A stretch of DNA of 64,000 bases from Thecamonas trahens ATCC 50062 (Eukaryota > Apusozoa > Apusomonadida > Apusomonadidae), in NCBI RefSeq assembly GCF_000142905.1, contig NW_013657651.1, forward strand, positions 62,001 to 126,000. Direction: 5' to 3'. Position numbers and translations under genes: made by a program. This document shows, in pieces, positions 48,897 through 57,667 of this stretch (position 1 is its first letter; each line of letters starts with the position of its first letter). Below the pieces are notes generated by a model. It worked only from the letters and a program-made list of their open reading frames with translations, was not told where the DNA came from and searched no databases.

Positions 48897-51002
48897 ATGG
48901 CAGCAACAAGAACAACAGCTGCGTCGTCAGTTTTATCGTCATCATCATCATCAGCATCAGCATCAGCAGCCAAAGTAGAAGCAGAAGCGACATCATCATC
49001 TTTACAGTTGGGTGAGACCAAGGCAGGCCCAAAGCCGCTGATACAAGAGCCAGCAGTGATGACAGTCGACGATTCGGCGGCGCTAGATGCCATGGCAAGG
49101 GACTTTGACGAGTTTGGTTCCGACTCGGACTCGGACGATGGGATCGAGGTCGGTTCTGAGGCGCGACCGGACGGCGAGTGCGGCATGGCGCGGCCGCCGA
49201 CGGCGCTGCTCTCAGACGACAGCGAGGACGTGGCCGGGGTGGTGACTCAGGTACGGGCTGCGATGCTGGTGGGCCAGGGCGAGGCCATTGTGGAGGTGGG
49301 GGTGGACGCCGATGGCGCGGCCGAAGGCCTGACCATGGAGCAGCTGGAGGACGCGCTGGAGGTTCTCGAGGAGCGGGCTGCGACGGAACTGGAGGCGCAG
49401 ATGACGCGGCTGCGTGTGCGTGAAGTCGAGGGTGGGGCTGTGGCGGAGGTGCTTGTGCGCGCGCTGCCGAGCGCGGCCGAGTTTTGCGAGATCCGGGTGG
49501 CGGTGGTGGGCAACGTCGACTCTGGCAAGTCGACGCTGCTCGGGGTCCTCACACGGGGCAAGCTCGACGACGGGCGCGGTGCGGCGCGGTCGTGCGTGTT
49601 CCGGCACTCGCACGAGATCGAGTCTGGGCGGACGTCGTCGATCTCGCAGGAGATCCTGGGCTACGACGCCGGGGCGGAGATTGTCAACTACACGTTTGAG
49701 CGGACGCCGTCGTGGTCTGCCATCTGCGTGGCGAGCTCCAAGGTCATCACGTTCCTGGACCTCGCGGGCCACGAGCGGTACCTCAAGACGACGCTGTTTG
49801 GGCTGACCGGGATGAACCCGTCGTACGCGATGATGATGGTGGGCGCAAACGCGGGCGTGATCGGGATGACCAAGGAGCACATGTCGATTGCGCTTGCGCT
49901 CAAGGTTCCGGTGTACATGGTGGTGACCAAAATCGACATGGCGCCGCCCAACGTGCTGAAGCGGACGCTGCGCCAGCTCTCCAAGCTGGTCAAGTCGCCG
50001 GGCGCGCGCAAGGTGCCGATTGTGGTCAAGACCATGGACGACGTGGTGGTGGCGGCGCGGTCGTTCCTCATGCACCGCATCTGCCCGATCTTCCTCGTCT
50101 CGAACGTGACGGGCGAGAACCTGGACCTGCTGCGGGCGTTCATCAACCTGCTGCCCGCGCGGACTGAGTGGTCGCAGCTGACCGAGGCGCCGGCCGAGGT
50201 GTGCATCGACGACACGTTCTCGGTGCCGGGCGTCGGGTGCGTTGTCTCGGGCACGGTGCTTTCGGGCGGGGTGACTGCTGGTGACTCGCTACTCCTGGGG
50301 CCCAACGCCTTTGGCGCCTTTGAGCCTGTGACGATCAAGTCGATCGAGGTGCGGAGGCACCCGACCAAGGCGGTGACGGCCGGGCGGTCGGCCTCGTTTG
50401 CGCTGAAGAAGATCAAGCGGTCGGCTATCCGCAAGGGCATGCGCCTGCTCGCGGCCGAGCTCGAGCCGCAGGCCGTGTGGCAGTTTGAGGCCGAGATTCT
50501 CATCCTTTACCACTCGACCACCATCTCGCGGGCGTATGAGGCTGTTGTCCACTGCGGCAACGTCCGACAGGTTGCCAAGATCATCGACATTGTGTCTGCC
50601 TGCGACGCGACAGGCGCGCCGCTGGCCGACGCCGACATGCCGTCGGACGCGCGCGACCTTGTCCTTCGCACAGGCATGCGCGCCAAGGTCATCTTCCGCT
50701 TCCTCTACGCGCCGGAGTACCTACCGGTTGGCTCGCGGCTCATCTTCCGCGACGGTCGGACCAAGGGCGTTGGCCGAGTCCTCACCTGCCTCGCTGACCC
50801 GGTCGACGTTGGGCCCATCCGCCCGTCCGACCGTCGCGCCGCAAGCAAGGCCCGCGCCGCCAGCAAGCGCGTCGGCCGCCCCGCCGATGGCGCTGCTGCC
50901 GCCGGCACACAACCGGTCGCCACCGCCGGCAGCTCCTCGCAACGCCGCAAGAAGCGTGGCAAGAAGCAGAAGACTGTGATCAAGCCGATCTCAGTGGCAT
51001 GA
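48897..51002 (+). CDS. GTPBP1: GTP-binding protein 1 (GTPBP1/GTPBP2 family, elongation-factor-like)
   Basis: The intact 701-residue protein begins with a Ser/Ala-rich and acidic segment (SDSDSDDG). The GTPase domain has GNVDSGKST (G1, about residue 204), the family block FRHSHEIESGRTSSIS, DLAGHERYLKTTLFGLTGMNP (G3), and TKID (G4, about 344). SNVTGENLDLLRAFINLLPART is highly conserved in the family. Two EF-Tu-like beta-barrel domains follow (FSVPGVGCVVSGTVLSGG, RRHPTKAVTAGRSASFALK). The C-terminus is basic (RRKKRGKKQK). GTPBP1 and GTPBP2 bind translating ribosomes and resolve stalled elongation, and GTPBP1 also promotes mRNA decay. All GTP-binding motifs look functional. Confidence 0.92.
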   Translation: MAATRTTAASSVLSSSSSSASASAAKVEAEATSSSLQLGETKAGPKPLIQEPAVMTVDDSAALDAMARDFDEFGSDSDSDDGIEVGSEARPDGECGMARPPTALLSDDSEDVAGVVTQVRAAMLVGQGEAIVEVGVDADGAAEGLTMEQLEDALEVLEERAATELEAQMTRLRVREVEGGAVAEVLVRALPSAAEFCEIRVAVVGNVDSGKSTLLGVLTRGKLDDGRGAARSCVFRHSHEIESGRTSSISQEILGYDAGAEIVNYTFERTPSWSAICVASSKVITFLDLAGHERYLKTTLFGLTGMNPSYAMMMVGANAGVIGMTKEHMSIALALKVPVYMVVTKIDMAPPNVLKRTLRQLSKLVKSPGARKVPIVVKTMDDVVVAARSFLMHRICPIFLVSNVTGENLDLLRAFINLLPARTEWSQLTEAPAEVCIDDTFSVPGVGCVVSGTVLSGGVTAGDSLLLGPNAFGAFEPVTIKSIEVRRHPTKAVTAGRSASFALKKIKRSAIRKGMRLLAAELEPQAVWQFEAEILILYHSTTISRAYEAVVHCGNVRQVAKIIDIVSACDATGAPLADADMPSDARDLVLRTGMRAKVIFRFLYAPEYLPVGSRLIFRDGRTKGVGRVLTCLADPVDVGPIRPSDRRAASKARAASKRVGRPADGAAAAGTQPVATAGSSSQRRKKRGKKQKTVIKPISVA

Positions 51003-51285
51003 TGACGGCGGCCACCGCGCCATGAGTGGCGGCCATGTTGAAAATGAAGCCGTGACCAAGTTCCGCTACCTCGCGCACGCACACGGTATATCTAACTGTA
51101 CTCGCCTGCAGCTGAGCCCTTACAGAGCGAGAGTCCAATACACTTCAGCGACAGCGCGAGCAAGTAAAGCATGTACGCAGATAGAAATCTATGGATGGGG
51201 ATTGGGAGTTGGGAGGGGGAGTGTGCCACGGCGGAGGAGACCAAACAGAGTGCCTGAATTTTGCAAGAAAACCCAAGCAAACATC

Positions 51286-51295
51286 CACGTGGCCA
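51286..51295 (+). promoter_or_regulatory. CACGTGGCCA motif
   Basis: Shares CACGTGGCCA with the site at 33305-33314, 520 bp before the ATP-citrate lyase ATG. A regulatory role is inferred only. Confidence 0.3.
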
Positions 51296-51571
51296 AAGAC
51301 CACGGCGGGAGAAGAGACCGAGACCGAGGCGGCACACTCCTCGACGAACAACACAGTACGTTAGGCGGCATATCCAGGCCAAGGACCAACAGCCCCCCCT
51401 TTCCCCCCACACACACACCCTACACCACCACCACCACCCCTTTTCTACCTAATCCATCCCACCCCCACCCACCATCTCCACCATCCACTATCCCAATCCC
51501 CATCCCCTCTCCCTCCCCTCCCCTTCCCTCCACTCGGCGGGGATGGAATGACGTGGCATTGAGCCGCATCC

Positions 51572-51755
51572 ACCGCTCAACCACCACCACTGCCACCACC
51601 ACCACTGCCACCACTGCCACCACCACTGCCACCACCACTGCCACCACCACCACCACCACCACTGCCACTGCCACTGCCACTGCCACTGCTACCACACACA
51701 CACTCACACACATACACTCACACACACACACACACTCACACACATACACACACTG
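51572..51755 (+). repeat. (CCACCACTG)n and (CA)n microsatellite
   Basis: Imperfect ACC/ACTGCC triplet repeats pass into CACACA / CATACA repeats upstream of the ATP-citrate lyase gene. Confidence 0.85.
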
Positions 51756-51813
51756 ACTCACCCCACCACCACCCCCACCCCCTCACCTCCCCCCCCCCCC
51801 CCCGCACACAGCT

Positions 51814-53711
51814 ATGGCCGCCACATCGTCGAATGCAGTGCCTGCCACGGATGCGCCCACCTGGACCAATGACACGCCGCTGTTTTCGCCCACTACCCGG
51901 TGCCTGATCTACAACCCCAAGCCCAACCCCATTCAGCGCCAGCTTGACTTTGACTACCTTGCCCGTCGGGGTACGCCCTCGGTGGCGGCGCTTGTCTCGC
52001 CAGGTGCTGCTCGTGGTCGGCACAAGGTCTTCTTTGGCTCGCAGGAGATCTTCCTTGACATCTTTGGCAACATCGCTGATGCTACCGCTGCCCATCCCGA
52101 GGCTGATGTCATGCTCAACTTTGCCTCGCAGCGATCGGCCGCCGCGTCGACCTCGGAGGCCCTCGACTACCCCTCCATTCGCACCGTCGTCATTATTGCC
52201 GAGGGCGTGCCCGAGAAGGAGACCCGCAAGCTCATTGCCAAGTCCAAGCGCCTGAGCAAGTGGATCATCGGCCCGGCCACCGTCGGTGGCATCCAGGCCG
52301 GTGCCTTTAAGATCGGTGACACCGCCGGCACCGTCGACAACATCCTTGCCTGCAAGCTCTACCGCCCGGGCTCGGTCGGCTTTGTCTCCAAGTCGGGCGG
52401 CCTCTCCAACGAGTGCTACAACATTCTCTCGCGGACGACCAACGGCCTGTTTGAGGGCATCGCCATCGGCGGCGACGCCTACCCGGGCTCCAACTTTGCC
52501 GACCACATCCTCCGCTACCAGGCCATGGACCAGGTCAAGCTCATTGTCATGCTCGGCGAGCTCGGCGGTGACGCCGAGTACGACGTCGTCAAGCTCCTCA
52601 AGGACGGCACCATCACCAAGCCCGTCGTCGCCTGGGTCTCTGGCACCTGCGCCACCATGTTCAAGACCGAGGTCCAGTTTGGCCACGCCGGCGCAAAGTC
52701 CGGCTCCGAGGCCGAGTCGGCCCAGGCCAAGAACGCCGCCCTCGCCGAGGCCGGTGCCGTCGTTCCCACCTCGTTTGAGGGCTTTGAGCAGGCCATCGCC
52801 GACACCTACGCCAAGCTTGCTGCCGATGGCGTCGTCCCGGCCTTTGACCCCAACGAGCCCGAGCCGCACGTCCCGCCCACCATGCCCGTCGACTACGAGA
52901 CCTTTGCCGCCGAGGGCCGCGTCCGCCGCGCCACCGGCATCGTCTCCACCATCTGCGACGACCGCGGTGAGGAGCCGACCTACGGCGGCGTTGCCATCTC
53001 GGACCTCATGGCCGCAGAGCGCGGCATCGGCGATGCCATCTCGCTGCTCTGGTTCAAGCGTGACCTCCCGCGCTGGGCCACCCGCTTCATCGAGCTCGTC
53101 CTCGTCCTCTGCGCCGACCACGGCCCGTGCGTCTCGGGCGCCCACAACACCATCGTCGCCGCCCGTGCCGGCAAGGACCTTGTCTCCTGTGTTGCCTCGG
53201 GTCTCCTCACCATTGGCCCGCGCTTTGGTGGCGCCATCGATGGCGCCGCCCAGGTCTTCCTCGACGCCCACGACCGCGGCCTCGAGCCCGATGAGTTTGT
53301 CGCCGACATGAAGCGCCGCGGCCTCCGCATCCCGGGAATCGGCCACCGCATCAAGTCGGCCGACAACATGGACCAGCGTGTCGTCTTTATCACCAACTAC
53401 GCCCGCGACAACTTCCCCTCCACCACCCACCTTGACTACGCCCTCGCCGTCCAGTCCGTCACCCTCAGAAGGCCCGCAACCTCGTCCTCAACGTCGACGG
53501 CGCTGTTGCAAACGCCTTCCTCGACCTGTGGGCCTCGAGCTCGTCCTTTGGCCGCGAAGAGATCAAGGAGATGACCCAGATCGGCTACCTTAACGGCCTC
53601 TTTGTTGTCGCCCGCTCCATCGGCCTTGTCGGCCACTCGCTCGACCAGATGCGCCTCAAGCAGCCGCTCTACCGCCACCCGTGGGACGACACCGCCTACT
53701 ACTGCGAGTAA
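51814..53711 (+). CDS. ACLB: ATP-citrate lyase subunit B (apparent frameshift near 53469)
   Basis: The protein matches the C-terminal half of animal ATP-citrate lyase, i.e. the separate B subunit of plants and fungi. In order it shows LDFDYLARRGTPSVAAL, NFASQRSAAAST, IIAEGVPEKETRKLI, GPATVGGIQAGAFKIG, VGFVSKSGGLSNE, GGDAYPGSNFADHI, the phosphohistidine loop VQFGHAGA, then the citrate-synthase-like domain ADHGPCVSGAHNT, DLVSCVASGLLTIGPRFGG and GIGHRIKS. After LDYALAVQSVTL the frame shifts by -1 (about 53466-53472) to KARNLVLNVDGAVANAFLDLW...LDQMRLKQPLYRHPWDDTAYY, the family ending; corrected length is 632 residues. It makes cytosolic acetyl-CoA from citrate together with subunit A, which is not in the window. 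Acetyl-CoA feeds sterol synthesis, where the cyclase in this window also acts. Confidence 0.92.
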
Positions 53712-53760
53712 CGGGCTCTCGGTCGCCACGCAACAAACACACATACATAGCCGCTGCCTT

Positions 53761-54609
53761 TCACTCTGCCGCATAGTTGAGCGAGTGCACTGCTCCGCCG
53801 CCGCCGCTCATCTCGGGCCGATCCGTGACCGCCGCCACCACCGCTGCCATCACCACAAACACCGTCACAAAAGTGACTATCGGCTTGAAAAGCCACAACG
53901 CGGTCGAGGACGACGACGACGGCGGCGGCATAGCTCCCGCTCCCGTTCCTGCTCCCACTCCGCGAGCGGCATCCGCACCCGGAGCCAGCGACGCCTGGAA
54001 CAGCTCCACGCGCGCCGCAGCATCGGCGGCAGACAGCAGCCCGTCCATCGGGTGCTCGTCCAGTCCGAGCGTGACGTTGATGAGCGAGACGGCAAAGAGG
54101 CGGACGAGGAAGACGCGATACGCCGCCAGTGCTGGGAGCACCTCGGACGCCGGCTCGGCTCCAAACGCCGCCACCAGCAGATCGTCTTCGGATCCAGATC
54201 CCGCCGCCGCTACCAAAGCAGGCGAAGTGGTGACCGATGCCAGCCCTGCTGCGTCTAGCCCGGGAGCCAGCATGGCCAGCGCTGCCGCCAGAGCCGAGCC
54301 TTCGACGTGAAGATCCCAGGCGGCTCGACAGAAGGCGGCCCGTGATTCTGGAGCCAGACTCGCCCAAAAGCCTGTCCATGCCGACCGCAGCGGGACACAG
54401 GCCCGCGCAGCCTCGACCAGCGCCTCGCCTGCTGTCTCCAGCCGCTCCGCTGCAGCATCGACGTGTCGGCTCAGGTTCGGATCGCCCAGAATGGCCGCCA
54501 CCGCCGCCTCGGGCTCCACCCCGCTCCCGCCAGCAGCCACCAGCGGTCCCAGCACCTCGGCGAAGAGCGCAGGCAGACTCTCACCCATGCCCTCTCCCTC
54601 TTGGCTCAT
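53761..54609 (-). CDS. Probable tail-anchored helical protein
   Basis: Starting at the ATG complementary to 54607-54609 (MSQEGEGMGESLPALFAEVLG) the product is 282 residues. It is mostly Ala/Leu-rich helix and ends with one membrane segment (TALWLFKPIVTFVTVFVVMAAVVAAV) and a short tail, the layout of a tail-anchored protein. The same frame is open upstream without a stop into the F-box/ankyrin gene, but the sequence between looks like untranslated spacer. CACGTG sits 21-26 bp before this ATG. I recognise no family. Confidence 0.6.
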   Translation of the reverse strand: MSQEGEGMGESLPALFAEVLGPLVAAGGSGVEPEAAVAAILGDPNLSRHVDAAAERLETAGEALVEAARACVPLRSAWTGFWASLAPESRAAFCRAAWDLHVEGSALAAALAMLAPGLDAAGLASVTTSPALVAAAGSGSEDDLLVAAFGAEPASEVLPALAAYRVFLVRLFAVSLINVTLGLDEHPMDGLLSAADAAARVELFQASLAPGADAARGVGAGTGAGAMPPPSSSSSTALWLFKPIVTFVTVFVVMAAVVAAVTDRPEMSGGGGAVHSLNYAAE

Positions 54610-56265
54610 CGTCGTCTGTCCGGGCCTGGCACGTGAGAGGTGGCTTTGTGCTCCCCACCCCCACCCCCCCCCCTTTCCCCTCCCCTTTCCTTCGGCACTG
54701 TGCCGACGACCACGCGGCGGCTGACAGAGCCGGCTGACTGACAGGCGGTCGGCCGAGCCGAGTGACACGCGGGCGCCACTAACCGGACGATGGGGCAAAG
54801 CAAATGAGGAGGTGGAGTAGGGGAGGGGGGAGGGGGACTTGGCCTGGTATCGGGCGATAATTGGGGGATATCTGGGTGTGCTGATGGTATGGCCGAGATC
54901 AGGTGGGAGGGTCAGGAGAAAGCGCTGCTGCCAGCCGCGCAGCGAGGGTAGAGTGGCCAGAGGCGGATGCGCGGCGGATGCGGTATGGATGACGTCGGAT
55001 GTGGTTGAGGAATGGGCGAGGAGGAGATCGACCGACATAGAGTCGCCGTTTCTGGCAGCGGCGACTATCGCCGACGTCGGCTGGGTCATGCTGGCATCGG
55101 CTTGTGGATGGGCAAGGAGCGCGGCGAGAAAGTCGGTCTGGCGCGCCATGACTGCATCGAGAAGAGCGATGTTCGGATCGGTGAGTGGATGGGCGAGGAG
55201 AGCGTTGGTCACAGCCATGCTACCAGTGCGACAGGCTACGCGGAGCGCTTCACACTCGGTCGGATCGACCCGCGGATCGGCCAAGAGCAGCGCGACAGTC
55301 TCGACGGCACCGGCGGCGACAGCAATTCGCAGCGTCCGGTTGCGCCGCGAGCTCGGGTCGACTTGCGGATGGAGGATGAGCTCGTTGACAATGTCAAAGT
55401 GGCGATTGGTGGCAGCCCAGTACAGCGCGATGTTGTTTCTGGCCGACGGATCGGTCCGTGGATCGTCACAGAGCATGCGGACAATGTCGAGGTGGCCGTT
55501 CTCTGCGGCGTGGCTGACAGCTGCAGAGTCCTTGGCGGCCGGATCGACCCGCCCACAGGCCAGCAGCCCCGCTACTGCCCGATCCTTTCCAAGCAGAGCA
55601 CATCTCCGTAGCAGCACGCCCTGATCGATGCCCAGTGCAAGCTCGCCGTCATCATGGAGGAGGAGCCACTCGACGAGCGCCTCGTTGGCCACCATTGCCA
55701 CCGCCCGCACCATCGCAGCCCGCCCGACGCCATCCGAGACATGAAAGACAGCTTTGGCAACGTCCGGCAAGCCGCTCAGCACCGCACTCGCCGCCATCGG
55801 CCAGCACGGAACACCATCGCCAGTGTGAGTGAGTGCGCCTACCCGAGCCAGCGCCTCGACTAGGGCCAGCCACTCCGAGTCGCCCAGCGGCGGCGGGTCG
55901 AGATCAAACAGGCCAGCGAGCGGAGATGGCACCTGGGCCCAAAGCATGTTGCGGTCGTCCGGGCGAGTGACGGCGAGCGCCATGGCGGCTGCACGCCAGC
56001 GGGCGTGGTGGATGCAAGCGGCGAGACCTGTCCGGGCGGCGGCCTTGTCTGCGGCAAAGGCGTCGGCGAGAAGAAAACGATGCATGCGGGAGGAGGTGCA
56101 GGCGAGGGCAAGGTAGGCCTGCGCGGGGAGGTACACTGCTATGCCAAGCACGAGCTCCGGTGGAAGTGCCCCGAGGCCACGATCGGTCTTGCTCGCCTCG
56201 GATCCCGCCAGCCGCCCGCCCGACATGGAGACGTGTACCAACGCTTTGCGTGCCAAGCTTAGCAT
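54610..56265 (-). CDS. F-box / ankyrin-repeat protein, 3' end undefined
   Basis: From the ATG complementary to 56263-56265 an F-box-like segment appears near residues 30-65 (LGALPPELVLGIAVYLPAQAYLALACTSSRMHRFL). Degenerate ankyrin repeats follow to about residue 430: HAAENGHLDIVRMLCDDPRTDPSARNN, YWAATNRHFDIVNELILHPQVDPS, RIAVAAGAVETVALLLADPRVDPTE. No stop codon separates it from the tail-anchored gene; after about residue 445 the sequence turns Pro/Ser-rich and non-conserved, so the real end probably lies near 54830-54930 and has been lost or is hidden by a base error. The listed 3' limit is therefore arbitrary. A substrate-receptor role in SCF is possible. Confidence 0.65.
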
Positions 56266-56552
56266 ATTGTCCGCCTCACATCACATGTCACATGCACATG
56301 TACAGTGCTGTGCTGTGCTGTTGGATCATGTTCAAGAAGATCAGTCTTCATGACGCAGATTAGCCCGCAGATCAGATACTCTCACAACCAGACCTGCCTC
56401 GCCAAACCCGATCCCCCGCCCCCTTCCCCCCCCCCCCCCCTCGATCCCCATCGCACCCAATCCCTCCGCCAATCAACCCCACTATCAACCCCAGCACTCA
56501 ACTTGCCCCCTCCTCCCAAGGCCAGCCGCCTTATGGCGGTGGTCGTGGTCTC
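56266..56552. other. Intergenic spacer before gap 3
   Basis: No gene is visible. It contains CACATGTCACATGCACATG-like repeats near 56278-56300 and a C-rich stretch (56408-56441). Confidence 0.45.
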
Positions 56553-56652
56553 NNNNNNNNNNNNNNNNNNNNNNNNNNNNNNNNNNNNNNNNNNNNNNNN
56601 NNNNNNNNNNNNNNNNNNNNNNNNNNNNNNNNNNNNNNNNNNNNNNNNNNNN
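56553..56652. other. Assembly gap 3 (100 N)
   Basis: Exactly 100 unknown bases, about 200 bp upstream of the mitochondrial uL22 gene. CA- and C-rich leader sequence resumes after it. Confidence 0.98.
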
Positions 56653-56856
56653 AGCCGCCAGCCGCGCGTCACCCGCCCGCCCCACTCGGCCCGCTCGCCC
56701 CTCCACCCACAGCCTCTCCCCCCCTCCTACCACCTACGTCTCTATACTCCACCCCCCCCTACCACCACCACCACCCCCTACACACACACACACACCCCTC
56801 CCCCACACACACATACACACCACACCTACCTCCTCCCTCCCCTTCCTCCCCTCACC

Positions 56857-57645
56857 ATGCTCGCAGCCGTCCGCCCTGCTCTGGCCCTGGCCCGGAGTGT
56901 GGCATCCACCGCTGGTGTCCGAGTGGTGCTGCAGCCGGCCATGGAGCCTGCCACCGGCATGGCTATCAAGATTATGGGCATGGAAATGTCTGCTACTCGT
57001 TGCTTCTCGGCCTCGTCTGCTGCTGGTGCCAAGGATCCGCCGCCGCCGCCACCTACAAGCTCGCTGCTGGAGGTGGCGGGTGAGGATGTGGCGGTGGAGG
57101 CGACCGTCGGTGGCGTGGCGCCCGAGCTGGCTCAGTCGATGAGGTCGATGGTCTCGACCGCCATGGCCAAGGACGTCAAGACCTCGCAAAAGAAGGCTGA
57201 GGAGCTGCTCCGTCTTGTTCGCGGTCTGCCGGTCACCGACGCCCTCGCTCAGCTCAACTTTGTGCCCCGCAAGGCTGCCGTTCCGCTGGCCAAGCTCCTC
57301 CGTTCGGCCATGCTCTCGGGCGAGAACAACTTTGGCATGCGCCGCGAGCGCATGGTGGTCGATGCCGCCTGGTCTGGTCGCTCCACCCCGCTCAAGCGCA
57401 TCATGTTCCACTCCAAGGGCCGCATGGGCCACAAGCACCGCCCGCGGACACACCTCTACGTCCGTCTCGTCCACAAGCCCTACGTCGAGGGCGAGGTTCG
57501 CCTCACCCGCAAGGGCCGCCGCCACTCGCCCGTCGACATCGAAATCGCAAAGGCCGTCGACCCTGTTTACCGCGCCCGCCGCGCCGCTGACGCCGCCGCT
57601 GCCGATCCCGCCGCAGACACATCAGCCGACGCTCAGCAGCAGTAA
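56857..57645 (+). CDS. MRPL22: Mitochondrial large-subunit ribosomal protein uL22
   Basis: The 262-residue protein starts MLAAVRPALALARSVASTAG, an amphipathic Ala/Arg-rich mitochondrial presequence, with further basic sequence up to TRCFSAS. The uL22 domain begins near residue 105: TSQKKAEELLRLVRGLPVTDALAQLNFVPRKAAVPLAKLL, matching the uL22 pattern in which one helix packs against the exit tunnel. MVVDAAWSGRSTPLKRIMFHSKGRMGHKHRP is the extended loop that lines the tunnel. A C-terminal Ala/Asp/Gln-rich tail is extra compared with bacterial forms. The gene follows a CA/C-rich leader. Its stop is 22 bp from that of the kelch gene. Confidence 0.88.
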   Translation: MLAAVRPALALARSVASTAGVRVVLQPAMEPATGMAIKIMGMEMSATRCFSASSAAGAKDPPPPPPTSSLLEVAGEDVAVEATVGGVAPELAQSMRSMVSTAMAKDVKTSQKKAEELLRLVRGLPVTDALAQLNFVPRKAAVPLAKLLRSAMLSGENNFGMRRERMVVDAAWSGRSTPLKRIMFHSKGRMGHKHRPRTHLYVRLVHKPYVEGEVRLTRKGRRHSPVDIEIAKAVDPVYRARRAADAAAADPAADTSADAQQQ

Positions 57646-57667
57646 AGCCAGCCATCCAGCACCTCGT

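Larger units (their letters stand above)
51003..51813. other. Intergenic spacer before ATP-citrate lyase
   Basis: No gene is visible. It contains a CACGTGGCCA site (51286-51295), ACCACCACTGCC-type tandem repeats (about 51570-51695), CA repeats (51695-51755) and a C-run (51789-51803) ten bases before the ATG. Confidence 0.55.

Noticed and set aside
9603-53472. Programmed -1 ribosomal frameshifting as the main explanation of the frame breaks
   Set aside because: No shared slippery heptamer or downstream structure is evident, and the sites are short homopolymers in housekeeping genes not known for recoding; base-calling error is simpler.
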